NCBI GenBank assembly: GCA_023898805.1
Contig: CP060260.1
Span: 186,001-250,000, forward strand
DNA: 64,000 nt
Direction: 5' to 3'
Source of the DNA: Rhodospirillales bacterium
GTDB taxonomy: Bacteria > Pseudomonadota > Alphaproteobacteria > Micavibrionales > UBA1664
Part shown: one piece after another, positions 17,067-26,027 of the stretch
How positions within the stretch are numbered: the stretch's first letter is position 1
How the letters are laid out: each line of letters opens with the position of its first letter
Position numbers and translations under genes: made by a program
The notes under the pieces: model-generated
The model's database searches: none
What the model saw: only the letters and a program-made list of their open reading frames with translations
Told to the model about the DNA's origin: nothing

Positions 17067-18745
17067 TGCTGCGGGCGATAGCCCTTATCCTGTTTGTCGC
17101 GCTGTTTGCGCCGTTTGCGGCTCACGCAGACGACAATGCAGGCAATCACGCCATCGCCATGCACGGCCAGCCGAAATATTCCGCCGCCGCCACGCATCTC
17201 GATTACGCCAATCCCGACGCGCCCAAGGGCGGCACCTTGACCCAGTCCGTCGCGGGCACGTTCGATACGCTCAACCCCTTTACCCTCAAGGGCAAACCGG
17301 CGCAGGGGCTGGATTACGTCTATGACCGGCTGGCCGCCCGCGTCTGGGATGAACCCTTCACACTCTATGGCCTGATCGCGCAAAAAATCATCGTGCCCGA
17401 CGACCGGTCCGCGATCACCTTTGTCCTCGACCCGCGCGCGAAATTCACCGACGGCACCCAGATCACGGCCGGGGACGTCAAATTCTCTTTCGACATGCTC
17501 AAGCAATACGGCCGCCCGAACATGCGCCGCGTCTATGGGCTGGTCGATAAAGTAACCGTAAAAGGCCCGCGCGAGATCCGTTTCGATCTCGGCCCCGGAC
17601 GCGACCGTGAAACCGTGATGATTCTGGCGATGATGCCGGTCCTTCCCGAACACGACTGGAAAGGGCGCGATTTCAACGCCACCACGTTCCGCATCCCCGT
17701 CGGCTCCGGCCCGTATCGCATTCTCAACGTCGTGCCGGGCCGGAAAATCGAATACGAACGCGTGCGCGACGACTGGGCCGCGCGCAACATCACCCGCGTC
17801 GGCCACAATAATTTCGACCGGCTGGTCTATGACTATTACCGCGACGACGGCGTCGCGCTTGAGGCGTTCAAGGCCCACGATGTCGACGTGCGCCGCGAAT
17901 TCGACACGGCCAGATGGCAAACCGCATACAAGGACGTGCCCAAAGGCATCGTGCTTGAAGAAACACCCCACGGCCGCCCCGAATGGGTGCGCGGCTTCAT
18001 TTTCAACCTGCGCCGCAAGCCGTTCGACGACATCCGCGTGCGCGAGGCATTGCAACTGGCCTTCGATGCCGATTTCGTCAATGAAACGCTGTATCGCGGC
18101 GCGGCCAGACGCATTACCAGCATCTTCCCCAACACCGACCTTGCGGGCGCGAAACCTTCGCCGCCGGAATCGCGGCGCGAGCGCCTCAAACGCGCCGACG
18201 CGCTGCTCGACGCTGCGGGCTGGACGGTAAAAAAGGGCCGCCGGGAAAAGGACGGCAAACCTTTGACCTTCCAGATATTGCTGGCATCGGCGCAGGATGA
18301 GAAAACCGCCCTCGCCCTGACTTCCGGCCTGCGCAAACTGGGCGTCGACGCCCGCGTGCGCACGCTGGACGCCGCGCAATTCGCGGGCGCGCTGGCCAAT
18401 TTCGATTATGACGTGGTGCTGCATTACTGGATCAACACGCTCTCCCCCGGCAGCGAACAGATGATCTATTGGTCCTGCGATGCCGCCAAAAACGAAGGCT
18501 CGAAAAACTTTTCCGGTGTCTGCGATCCCGCGATCGACCACGACGCCGCCGCCGTGGCCGCCGCGCTTACACGCGCGGATCTGGTCAAATCCGCCCGCGC
18601 GCTGGACCGCGACGTCATGGCCGCGCGCCTGTTCATCCCGCTTTTCACCATCGGCAAGGACGATTGGGCCTATTGGCCCGACCTGCACCACCCGGCCCAA
18701 ACCCCGCTTTACGGTCAGGTGCTCGAAACATGGTGGAAACAGTAA
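17066..18745 (+). CDS. ABC transporter substrate-binding protein, family 5 (YejA-like)
   Basis: A 559-residue periplasmic peptide-type solute-binding protein. A signal peptide (LRAIALILFVALFAPFAAHA) is followed by HAIAMHGQPKYSAAATHLDY and PDAPKGGTLTQ, the opening typical of YejA (oligopeptide/microcin C uptake). GSGPYRI and ANFDYDVV are further family-5 features. The start overlaps the kinase stop by one base, indicating cotranscription. No permease or ATPase genes lie nearby, so the transporter partners must be elsewhere or the protein serves another role. Confidence 0.85.
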   Translation: MLRAIALILFVALFAPFAAHADDNAGNHAIAMHGQPKYSAAATHLDYANPDAPKGGTLTQSVAGTFDTLNPFTLKGKPAQGLDYVYDRLAARVWDEPFTLYGLIAQKIIVPDDRSAITFVLDPRAKFTDGTQITAGDVKFSFDMLKQYGRPNMRRVYGLVDKVTVKGPREIRFDLGPGRDRETVMILAMMPVLPEHDWKGRDFNATTFRIPVGSGPYRILNVVPGRKIEYERVRDDWAARNITRVGHNNFDRLVYDYYRDDGVALEAFKAHDVDVRREFDTARWQTAYKDVPKGIVLEETPHGRPEWVRGFIFNLRRKPFDDIRVREALQLAFDADFVNETLYRGAARRITSIFPNTDLAGAKPSPPESRRERLKRADALLDAAGWTVKKGRREKDGKPLTFQILLASAQDEKTALALTSGLRKLGVDARVRTLDAAQFAGALANFDYDVVLHYWINTLSPGSEQMIYWSCDAAKNEGSKNFSGVCDPAIDHDAAAVAAALTRADLVKSARALDRDVMAARLFIPLFTIGKDDWAYWPDLHHPAQTPLYGQVLETWWKQ

Positions 18746-18756
18746 TAGCGCACCAG

Positions 18757-18785
18757 TTGTCAGAACCCCGCCGGATTGCTACAGT
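18757..18785 (+). promoter_or_regulatory. Promoter of the lipoprotein gene at 18824
   Basis: TTGTCA (18757-18762), 17 bases, TACAGT (18780-18785). Start predicted near 18792, giving a leader of about 30 bases. Confidence 0.45.
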
Positions 18786-18823
18786 CACCCCTCGAAAACA
18801 ATCGCGATTGAAAGTATTGCGCC

Positions 18824-19369
18824 ATGAAACGTCTGCTGCTTCCGGCCCTGACCGTCATCCTGCTTGCGGGTTGCGCGCCGGCATCTTCCACCACCAGCAC
18901 CGCCGGCGGATGGAGCAAAGCCACTCTGGCCGAACAAAAGGCCGTGCGCGAACGCGCCGATTACTGGCAACGTGCCGACTCCGTTTCGGCCCAGTACCTG
19001 ACCGGCCCCAAGGCGCAACAACAACTGAACATGGACCTTGCCGCCTGCGTCGCCGAAGTGCGTGAACTGGTGCGTCTGGGTTCGATCCGCAAGGCCGAAC
19101 CGCCATCGACCATCGCCATGTCGAACGGGATGCGCGCGGGCTGGGTTTCGCCCACCCGCGACGGCCCGCTTCATACCGAATACACCGATTTTCAGGATTT
19201 CGACGGCTGCATGAAATCCAAGGGCTGGGATCGCGTCGACTACGTGAAACCCGTGACGGCCAAGGCCGCCGCAGCCAATTTCGTCGACACGATTCTGGGC
19301 CACCCTTACGGCTGGGACGCAAGCCAGCAAAGCTATGACAGCACACAGAACGACAATTTCAACCACTAG
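18824..19369 (+). CDS. Putative lipoprotein
   Basis: A 181-residue exported protein with lipobox VILLAGC (Cys about 17). The mature part has two Cys in segments DLAACVAEVRELVRLGS and DFDGCMKSKGWDRVDYV; the second is a phrase common in small alphaproteobacterial lipoproteins. No enzymatic motif is evident. Transaldolase starts 14 bases after its stop, so the two may be cotranscribed, without obvious functional link. Confidence 0.75.
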   Translation: MKRLLLPALTVILLAGCAPASSTTSTAGGWSKATLAEQKAVRERADYWQRADSVSAQYLTGPKAQQQLNMDLAACVAEVRELVRLGSIRKAEPPSTIAMSNGMRAGWVSPTRDGPLHTEYTDFQDFDGCMKSKGWDRVDYVKPVTAKAAAANFVDTILGHPYGWDASQQSYDSTQNDNFNH

Positions 19370-19383
19370 GAAACGCATCTGAA

Positions 19384-20040
19384 ATGAAGTTCTTTGTCGA
19401 TACGGGCGATATCGCCGAAATCCGCGAGCTGGCAGCAACCGGCATGCTCGACGGCGTTACCACCAATCCCTCGCTGATCATGAAGGCGGGCAAACCCTTC
19501 CTGCCGCTGATCGAGGAGATATGCGGCGTCGTCGACGGCCCCGTTTCGGCCGAGGTCGCATCGACCGACTTTGAAACCATGCTCAAGGAAGGCCGCAAAC
19601 TCGCCGCCATCGCCAAGAACGTCGCGGTCAAGGTGCCGCTGACCGAGGCCGGGTTGAAAGTCTGCAAAATCCTTTCCGGCGACGGCGTGATGGTCAACGT
19701 CACCTTGTGCTTTTCCGGCGTGCAGGCCCTGCTGGCCGCCAAGGCGGGCGCGGCCTTCATCTCGCCCTTCGTCGGGCGCCTTGACGATATCGGACAGGAC
19801 GGGATGCTGCTGATCGCCGACATCCGCCAGATCTACGACAACTACCCCGATTTCAGGACAGAAATTCTCGCGGCCTCCATCCGCCATCCGCAACATGTCT
19901 TGATGGCCGCAAAAATGGGTGCCGACGTTTCGACCATTCCACCCGCGATCATCCGCCAGCTTTACAAACACCCGCTGACCGACAAGGGACTGGCGGGCTT
20001 TGTCGAGGACTGGAAAAAAACCGGCCAGACGATCCTTTAA
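19384..20040 (+). CDS. tal: Transaldolase, small (FSA/Tal) type
   Basis: A 218-residue class I aldolase of the pentose phosphate pathway that transfers dihydroxyacetone between sugar phosphates. The small FSA-like form shows MKFFVDTGDIAEIREL, GVTTNPSLIMK, and NVAVKVPLT, whose Lys forms the Schiff base (about residue 83). GADVSTIPPAII is near the C-terminus. An AGGAAA sequence precedes the ATG. Distinguishing transaldolase from fructose-6-phosphate aldolase activity would require comparison of active-site residues across the family. Confidence 0.9.
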   Translation: MKFFVDTGDIAEIRELAATGMLDGVTTNPSLIMKAGKPFLPLIEEICGVVDGPVSAEVASTDFETMLKEGRKLAAIAKNVAVKVPLTEAGLKVCKILSGDGVMVNVTLCFSGVQALLAAKAGAAFISPFVGRLDDIGQDGMLLIADIRQIYDNYPDFRTEILAASIRHPQHVLMAAKMGADVSTIPPAIIRQLYKHPLTDKGLAGFVEDWKKTGQTIL

Positions 20041-20095
20041 ACGCGTCACAGTTTTTTCTGGACAGGCCCGCACTTTTTACGGCAAACAACCGGGC

Positions 20096-20722
20096 ATGAC
20101 TGTGTTTAAATCCCTGCGCCGCGCGTTTGCGCCGCTTGCTTTCCTGACCGCCACTTTTACCGCCGCGCCTGCATCTGCCGCCTGCCAAAGCCCGGATGGA
20201 CGCTATTGCGTTCCGTCGCCCGCCAACCTTGCCTTCAACACCGCAGCGGCTCAGGCCGGCGACGTCATCATCGACCCCCATGCGCACCGCCTGTATCTGG
20301 TGATCGGTCCCGGCCGCGTGCGCGCCTATGCCATCGCCGTGGGGCGGCAGGGCGACCGGATGCCCGCGGGCGATTACCGTATCTACCGCAAGGCCGACTG
20401 GCCGGACTGGTACCCGACCGAGGAAATGCGCATAAAACAAAACCTGCCCGAAAAAATCGCGGGCGGACCGGGCAACCCGCTCGGCGCGGTTGCGATGTAT
20501 CTGCAAACGCTGGCCGGCAAGGACGACCTTTACCGCATCCATGGCACCAACGACCCGTCCTCGATCGGTAAATCCGTGTCGCATGGCTGCATCCGGATGC
20601 TTAATCAAGACGCGGTAGAACTCTCCACCCTTGTCCCCGTCGGCATCAGCATCGTGCACGTGCGTGGACAAACACAACAGCGCATGCCCGGCCTCTATTA
20701 CGGCCCCACGGGAATGCGCTAA
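20096..20722 (+). CDS. L,D-transpeptidase (YkuD domain)
   Basis: A 208-residue exported enzyme for peptidoglycan cross-linking or lipoprotein attachment. A signal peptide (about 1-28, ending ASA) is followed by the YkuD domain. The substrate His region is YRIHGTNDPSSIGK and the catalytic Cys is in VSHGCIRML (about 160-168). A DPHAHRLYLV strand is typical of the family. The ATG at 20096 is chosen because it places the signal peptide at the N-terminus. It is convergent with ccoS, overlapping it by four bases. Confidence 0.9.
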   Translation: MTVFKSLRRAFAPLAFLTATFTAAPASAACQSPDGRYCVPSPANLAFNTAAAQAGDVIIDPHAHRLYLVIGPGRVRAYAIAVGRQGDRMPAGDYRIYRKADWPDWYPTEEMRIKQNLPEKIAGGPGNPLGAVAMYLQTLAGKDDLYRIHGTNDPSSIGKSVSHGCIRMLNQDAVELSTLVPVGISIVHVRGQTQQRMPGLYYGPTGMR

Positions 20723-20892
20723 TCCTTCTTCTTGGCCATGCGCGGGTCCGGCCCGTCATCATCCAGCAGAATGCGGTGCGCCGCGCCTTCAAGATCGTCG
20801 TACTGCCCGGAACGTAAACTCCAGACAAAAACGCCGAGCCACAAAAACCCAAGCCCCAGCGCGATCGGTATCAGAAATAAAAGAATACTCAT
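20719..20892 (-). CDS. ccoS: cbb3 oxidase assembly protein CcoS
   Basis: A 57-residue single-span membrane protein (SILLFLIPIALGLGFLWLG), followed by WSLRSGQYDDLEGAAHRILL, the signature of CcoS/FixS. It is required for insertion of cofactors into the cbb3 oxidase. Its ATG overlaps the ccoI stop (ATGA), and it is the last gene of the nine-gene operon. Confidence 0.92.
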   Translation of the reverse strand: MSILLFLIPIALGLGFLWLGVFVWSLRSGQYDDLEGAAHRILLDDDGPDPRMAKKKD

Positions 20893-23108
20893 GCCCGCCA
20901 CCTCAACCGGAAGGAATTGACAATCACCGCCACAGACGACGCCGACATCGCGATTGCCGCGACGAACGGCGTCACCAATCCCATAAACGCCAGCGGTATC
21001 GCGATCGCGTTATACAACCCCGCCAGCATGAAATTCTCCCACACCAGACGTTGCGCGCGCGCACCCGTGCGGTACGCGGTATACACCGGCGCGAACAAAT
21101 CGCCCATGAACACGATATCCGATGCTTTCTGCGCCATGTCCAGCGCGCTGCCCGGCGCCATCGACACCTGCGCCCCGGCCAGCACCGGCGCGTCGTTCAG
21201 CCCATCGCCGACCATCAGCACGCGCCGCCCTTCATCGCGTAAACGCTCCAGCAACGCGTATTTTCCGGGTGGCGTCATCTCGGCATAAACCTCGGTGATG
21301 CCGCAGGCCTGTGCCACCGCTTGCGCGGGGGCATCCCGATCCCCCGTCGCCATGACGATGCGGATGCCCGCTGCGCGGAATTTATCCAAAACCGCGCCCG
21401 CATCGTCGCGCAGCCGGTCTTCCAGCGCAAGACGCACAGGCGCGCGCCCTTCTTGTGCCAGCCAGACTTCGGGACCGTCCCCCGTCGGTGCCTGCGCGTC
21501 CCCGCACCACGCCCGGCTGCCCAGTCGCACCGCGTGTGCGCCGACGCGACCAGACACGCCTTGCCCCGGGTGCTCCTGCACCTCGGCAACATCGACAAGC
21601 GCGCCAGCGTAGGCCGCTGCGATCGCGCGTGAAAACGGGTGGCGGCTGTGCGCGGCCAGCGACGCCGCCACTTGCAGGTCGTTTTCGGCATATGCCCCCG
21701 CCAGCGCCGGACGCCCAAGCGTCAGCGTGCCCGTCTTGTCCAGCATCAACGTGTCGATGCTTGCGATCCGCTCCAGCGCATCGCCCGATTTCACCAGAAT
21801 CCCGCCCCGAAACAATTGCCCCGTCGCGATCACCTGTACCACCGGCACGGCCAGCCCCAGCGCGCAAGGACAGGTGATGATCAGCACCGTGACCGCGATC
21901 ATCAACGCATCCTGCCACGCCATGCCCCCGATGAAAAACCACCCGGCAAAGGCCAGCGCCGCCAGCGTATGCACCACCGGCGTATAGGCGCGTGCCACCC
22001 GGTCGGCCAGCCGCACATATCGTGCCTGCCCCTGCCCCGCCTGCTCCATCAATCGCGCGATGTCGGAAAGCAGCGTGTCCTGCGCCCGCCGCGTCACCCG
22101 CACGGTAACGGGCGCGGATATGTTGAGCGTGCCCGCATACACCGCATCGCCGGCACCCCCCGCGCGCGGCGTGCTTTCGCCGGTAATCAGCGCGGTGTCG
22201 ATGCTGGTTTCGCCGCTTTCGATTTCACCGTCGACCGGAAATTTCTCGCCCGCCGCGACCCGCACGCGCATGCCTTCGACGACGCTGGCGGCGGGAATGC
22301 GGCGGATGCGCTCGCCCTCCACCACGCCCGCAAAACCGCTGAGCGCGTCCAAAAGGTTAAGCGCGCTTGCCCGCGCCTGGCGTCGTGCGCGCAAATCGAA
22401 ATACCGCCCGATCAGCAAAAAGAACATCAGCATGGTCGCGGAATCGAAATACGTGTGCGTTCCGCCACGCAGCGCGGCGAATAAACTCATCCCCGTGACC
22501 AGCGCAAGCCCGATGCTGATCGGCACGTCCATGTTGGTGCGCCCGGCGCGCAGGGCCTTGAGCGCGGAACGAAAGAAAGGCCGCCCCGAAAACAGTACGG
22601 CGGGCACGCCGATCGCCGCCGACAGCAATTCCATGAATCGCTGCGTCGCCACGCCCATGACCATCTCGCTGCTCGACCAAACGCTGACCGAAAAAAGCAT
22701 GATGTTGCCCGCCGCGAACCCGGCGATGCCCATGCACAGAAGGATAAAACGTTCTTCCGCCCGCGCCGCGTCGTCGTCCGGCGCGGCGGATGCCGGGTGG
22801 ACGTCATACCCAAGCCCGGTGACCGTGGCCGCGATGTCATTGGCCAGCGCCGCCGGCCCCTCCCACGAAACGGCAAGCCGATGCGTGGTGAAATTCAGCC
22901 GCGCCTTGGTGATGTAGGGAAGCTTGCTCAGACCCGTTTCGATGGTGCGGATGCACCCGGCGCAATGCACGCCATCAACGCCCAGCGACATGTCGTGATG
23001 CACGCCGTCATGCGTGCGCGCCACGGCCTCGAACGCCTCCGCGCCGGAAACCGGACCTACTGCGCCACGAAGCGGAAGCTCTTGCGGTATTCCTTGTTGT
23101 TCTTCCAT
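20889..23108 (-). CDS. ccoI: Copper-transporting P-type ATPase CcoI/FixI
   Basis: P1B-type ATPase that exports copper for cbb3 oxidase assembly; about 739 residues. In order: an N-terminal metal-binding domain with GVHCAGCIRTIE (about residue 46); membrane helices; the ion channel motif TCPCALG (about 412); phosphorylation site DKTGTLT (about 458); and GDGLNDAPVL (about 631). The start is chosen at MEEQQG (23108), just inside the ccoH end; an upstream in-frame start at 23132 is possible. Its N-terminus overlaps ccoH by about 50 bases. Confidence 0.93.
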   Translation of the reverse strand: MEEQQGIPQELPLRGAVGPVSGAEAFEAVARTHDGVHHDMSLGVDGVHCAGCIRTIETGLSKLPYITKARLNFTTHRLAVSWEGPAALANDIAATVTGLGYDVHPASAAPDDDAARAEERFILLCMGIAGFAAGNIMLFSVSVWSSSEMVMGVATQRFMELLSAAIGVPAVLFSGRPFFRSALKALRAGRTNMDVPISIGLALVTGMSLFAALRGGTHTYFDSATMLMFFLLIGRYFDLRARRQARASALNLLDALSGFAGVVEGERIRRIPAASVVEGMRVRVAAGEKFPVDGEIESGETSIDTALITGESTPRAGGAGDAVYAGTLNISAPVTVRVTRRAQDTLLSDIARLMEQAGQGQARYVRLADRVARAYTPVVHTLAALAFAGWFFIGGMAWQDALMIAVTVLIITCPCALGLAVPVVQVIATGQLFRGGILVKSGDALERIASIDTLMLDKTGTLTLGRPALAGAYAENDLQVAASLAAHSRHPFSRAIAAAYAGALVDVAEVQEHPGQGVSGRVGAHAVRLGSRAWCGDAQAPTGDGPEVWLAQEGRAPVRLALEDRLRDDAGAVLDKFRAAGIRIVMATGDRDAPAQAVAQACGITEVYAEMTPPGKYALLERLRDEGRRVLMVGDGLNDAPVLAGAQVSMAPGSALDMAQKASDIVFMGDLFAPVYTAYRTGARAQRLVWENFMLAGLYNAIAIPLAFMGLVTPFVAAIAMSASSVAVIVNSFRLRWRA

Positions 23109-23536
23109 CGGCCGTCCAGTTTCGCTTCCCAAAGCCCCTGCTGGGGCAGCGTCAGCCGCGCGGTGTAAACACCGCCGCCCGCAGACACCAGATCGACCAT
23201 GAAATCGTTACCCTCCGCCACCGGACGGATGATCCGGGCGCTGACCGTGGCGTTTTCGATCGGCGTTCCGTCGGTTTCATGCAATTGCCAGCGCAGGACA
23301 CCGCCGTCGAACGACGCGGTTTCGACGATCCGGGGCTGCGACCGCGCCTCGGCCAGCGTCTTGTTGAAGGCCAAACCGTCCTCATAGGAATGTTTGTCGA
23401 CTTCCCCGGTATTGGTGTGGATCGCGTAATAGGCGAAAACCGCATTCACCGCGATGATCACCGCGAAGAAGGCGACGAACATCCACGGAATCCAGCGATC
23501 GATAGGTTTATGAGAAGCGGCTTCGGCCAACGTCAT
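23057..23536 (-). CDS. ccoH: FixH/CcoH family cbb3 assembly protein
   Basis: A 159-residue protein with one N-terminal membrane span (about 16-38, WMFVAFFAVIIAVNAVFAYY) and a periplasmic domain typical of FixH (HSYEDGLAFNKTLAEA, then LPQQGLWEAKLDGRW). It is needed for oxidase maturation and copper delivery. Its ATG overlaps the ccoG stop by four bases; it sits between ccoG and ccoI as in canonical fixGHIS. Confidence 0.92.
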   Translation of the reverse strand: MTLAEAASHKPIDRWIPWMFVAFFAVIIAVNAVFAYYAIHTNTGEVDKHSYEDGLAFNKTLAEARSQPRIVETASFDGGVLRWQLHETDGTPIENATVSARIIRPVAEGNDFMVDLVSAGGGVYTARLTLPQQGLWEAKLDGRWKNNKEYRKSFRFVAQ

Positions 23537-24936
23537 TCTCTTTCGGATACGAACATGCTGTCTTTATCGATCTGCAGCGTATGCGTTTGATCCTCAAGAT
23601 GGAAGGTAATTTTACGTGCCGGCCCCGGCTTGACGTCCGAACTGACGGAAACGCGGAAATTCCCTACACTGTCTGCGGGAACGTTCAGGTGGTCGGCCCC
23701 TGCGCCCTCGGTCGCGTTGACCGAAATCTGCGCATTCTCAAGCCCGGATACGCCGATCGAGTACACGCGGTCCGCATGCGTTTTATTAAGGATCTTGATC
23801 TCGTACCCGTTACGGATTTCTCCGCTAGAAAGCTGGACAAACCTGGGGTTACGGTCATGCAGAACATGCAGGTCCAACGGGCTGCGCAAAACCAGCGCCG
23901 AAAGGATAAGCCCACACACAACCGCCAGAATAAGCGTGTAATACAGCGTGCGCATCCGCCACAGATGGAAACCCTTTGCCGGCTGGCCGGTGGCCGCCGC
24001 CGTGTCCATACTGTGCTGGGTGTCGTACCGGATCAGCCCGCGCGGCAAATTCATTTTGTCCATGATGTTGTCGCACGCGTCGATGCAAAGCCCGCAGGCG
24101 ATACATTCCATCTGCAACCCGTTGCGGATGTCGATGCCCATCGGACACACCTGCACGCACTGGGTACAATCGATGCAATGCCCGCGCCCTTCCCAGCTGG
24201 CGCCTTTCTTAAAGCTGCCGCGCGGTTCGCCGCGCTTGGCGTCGTAACCGATGATCAACGTATCCTTGTCGAACATCGCCGATTGGAACCGGGCATAGGG
24301 GCACATATAGGTGCACACCTGCTCGCGCGCGAAACCCGCCATCAGATAAGTGCTGAAGGTCAGACCGAGAATAAAACCGAGGGTCGTCGTCGACACATCG
24401 AAATGCAGCATGTTCTGCACAAGCGTCGGCGCGTCGGTAAAATACAGCACGAAGGCGCCGCCGGTCATGAGGGCGATCAACAGCCAGATCAGGTGCGTAA
24501 GCCCTGTCTTGAAGATACGCTCAAACGTCCACGGCCCTTCCTGCAGACGCATGCGCGCGTTGCGGTCGCCCTGAATCTGCTTTTCGACCCAGATATACAG
24601 GTCGGTCCAAACGGTCTGCGGGCACAGATAACCGCACCACACCCGCCCGAACAGGCTGGTCACGAAGAATAGCGCGACCGCCGAAACGATCAGGATACCG
24701 GTCAGGATATACACTTCCTGCGGCCAGATCTCGATCCAGAACCAATAAGCGCGGCGATGCGGCATATCGATCAGGATCGCCTGACCGGGGGCGTTGGGCC
24801 CGCGGTCCCAGCGGACAAAAGGGGCCAGATAATAAAGACCAAGCAGCAAAGCCAACACCGCCCACTTCAGGCGCCGGAACCGGCCCCAGATGCTTTTGGG
24901 ATAGACCTTCTGCTGCTTGGCGAAACTCTCTAACAA
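23533..24936 (-). CDS. ccoG: Cytochrome c oxidase accessory protein CcoG (FixG)
   Basis: A 467-residue membrane iron-sulfur protein that reduces copper during cbb3 assembly. It has several membrane spans and VWCGYLCPQTVW. Two 4Fe-4S clusters are in CIDCTQCVQVCPMG and CIACGLCIDAC (about 255-290), followed by a C-terminal Ig-like periplasmic domain. Translation appears to begin at a TTG (24936); an in-frame stop (ccoP's TAA) lies 21 bases upstream and no ATG intervenes, so this start is forced. Confidence 0.93.
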   Translation of the reverse strand: MLESFAKQQKVYPKSIWGRFRRLKWAVLALLLGLYYLAPFVRWDRGPNAPGQAILIDMPHRRAYWFWIEIWPQEVYILTGILIVSAVALFFVTSLFGRVWCGYLCPQTVWTDLYIWVEKQIQGDRNARMRLQEGPWTFERIFKTGLTHLIWLLIALMTGGAFVLYFTDAPTLVQNMLHFDVSTTTLGFILGLTFSTYLMAGFAREQVCTYMCPYARFQSAMFDKDTLIIGYDAKRGEPRGSFKKGASWEGRGHCIDCTQCVQVCPMGIDIRNGLQMECIACGLCIDACDNIMDKMNLPRGLIRYDTQHSMDTAAATGQPAKGFHLWRMRTLYYTLILAVVCGLILSALVLRSPLDLHVLHDRNPRFVQLSSGEIRNGYEIKILNKTHADRVYSIGVSGLENAQISVNATEGAGADHLNVPADSVGNFRVSVSSDVKPGPARKITFHLEDQTHTLQIDKDSMFVSERE

Positions 24937-24957
24937 GACTCGATACTCGAATAAAGG

Positions 24958-25875
24958 TTACTGGGCTGCAGGCGCGTCCGCAGCCTGCCCGGCATCGGCT
25001 TCGCCGCCGCCAAGCTGGTGCACATAGATCGTCAGTTCCTTGATCGTTTCAGGATCAAGGCGCTCGCCCCATGCCGGCATCACGCCGCCGCGACCGTTAT
25101 AGACGGTCTGGTAGATGGTCTGGCGATCGCCGCCATACAGCCAGATCTTGTCGGTCAGGTTGGCCGAACCCATATCGCGCATCCCCTTGCCGTCCGGCCC
25201 GTGGCACGCTGTGCAGTTCGCCTCGAACACGTCTTTGCCCTTGGCGTAGTCCGCTTCATGCGGCCCGCCGGACAGGGTCATAACGTAACCGACCACGGCT
25301 TCGATTTCCTCTTTTTGCAGGAGTCCATCCTTACCGAAGGCCGGCATCTGCGAAACGCGCGCATCCGGATCATTGGAACGAATCCCATGGGTGATCGTCT
25401 GCTGGATGTCGGCCAGCGTACCACCCCACAGCCAATCGTCGTCGTTCAGGTTGGGAAAGCCCGGCCCGCCCTCGGCACCCGTGCCGTGACACACCGCGCA
25501 ATTCTGACGGAACGCCGAACCGCCGCCGGCGATCGCGAACTCATACAGCTTCTGGTTTTTCATGATGTCCTGAAGCGATGCGTTTTTGAATTCCGCCATA
25601 TAGGCTTCCTGCCGCGCGGTGATCTGCTGTTGCGATTCCGCAAGCTCTTTGGCCTGGGTATACCCCTCGATGCCCTTGGTGGCACCGCCGGGAATCGGCC
25701 AGGACGGGAATACCACCCAGTAGCAGACTGCCCATACGCAGCAAACGATGAACACCCACACCCACCAACGTGGCAGCGGATTGTTCAGTTCCTTAAGACC
25801 GTCCCATTCGTGGCCAGTCGTTTCGACCCCTGTGGCATGGTCGATTTCTTTTTTATTGTGCATGTCGTTGCTCAC
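24958..25875 (-). CDS. ccoP: cbb3 cytochrome c oxidase subunit III (CcoP)
   Basis: A 305-residue dihaem cytochrome c that passes electrons to CcoO. It has a membrane span near residues 33-55 (WWVWVFIVCCVWAVCYWVVF). Two CxxCH haem-binding sites are CAVCHGTG (about 122) and CTACHGPDGKG (about 217), with Met ligands in the following loops. The C-terminus is Ala/Glu/Asp rich. The start appears to be a GTG overlapping the ccoQ stop (GTGA); an ATG four codons later is an alternative. Confidence 0.94.
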   Translation of the reverse strand: MSNDMHNKKEIDHATGVETTGHEWDGLKELNNPLPRWWVWVFIVCCVWAVCYWVVFPSWPIPGGATKGIEGYTQAKELAESQQQITARQEAYMAEFKNASLQDIMKNQKLYEFAIAGGGSAFRQNCAVCHGTGAEGGPGFPNLNDDDWLWGGTLADIQQTITHGIRSNDPDARVSQMPAFGKDGLLQKEEIEAVVGYVMTLSGGPHEADYAKGKDVFEANCTACHGPDGKGMRDMGSANLTDKIWLYGGDRQTIYQTVYNGRGGVMPAWGERLDPETIKELTIYVHQLGGGEADAGQAADAPAAQ

Positions 25876-26027
25876 CGTTCATTCTCCTCAAGCGGCAGCT
25901 TGGCCATTTTATCGTACTCATTGCGGGCGCCGGGCCGGAACGTCCAGATCACCACACCGCAAAAGATCGTGAAAAAGAAAAGTAGTCCGTATAAACCAAT
26001 GTCGGCATTGGCGAAAAGGCGGCTCAT
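25872..26027 (-). CDS. ccoQ: cbb3 oxidase subunit CcoQ
   Basis: A 51-residue single-span protein encoded between ccoO and ccoP. It opens MSRLFANADIGLYGLLFFF and continues through a hydrophobic span to WTFRPGARNEYDKMAKLPL, with an acidic/basic tail ENER. It stabilises the oxidase complex. It overlaps both neighbours by four bases (ATGA with ccoO, GTGA with ccoP). I read it directly from the reverse strand; it fits the gap exactly. Confidence 0.9.
   Translation of the reverse strand: MSRLFANADIGLYGLLFFFTIFCGVVIWTFRPGARNEYDKMAKLPLEENER

Noticed and set aside
16952..18700. A 582-codon open frame on the minus strand opposite the YejA-like gene
   Set aside because: The plus strand encodes a full family-5 binding protein with a signal peptide. 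The minus frame has Gly/Ala/Arg/Val-rich composition typical of GC-rich antisense frames and no recognisable motif.
23581..24672. A 363-codon plus-strand frame opposite ccoG
   Set aside because: ccoG carries both ferredoxin motifs; the plus frame is the antisense shadow.
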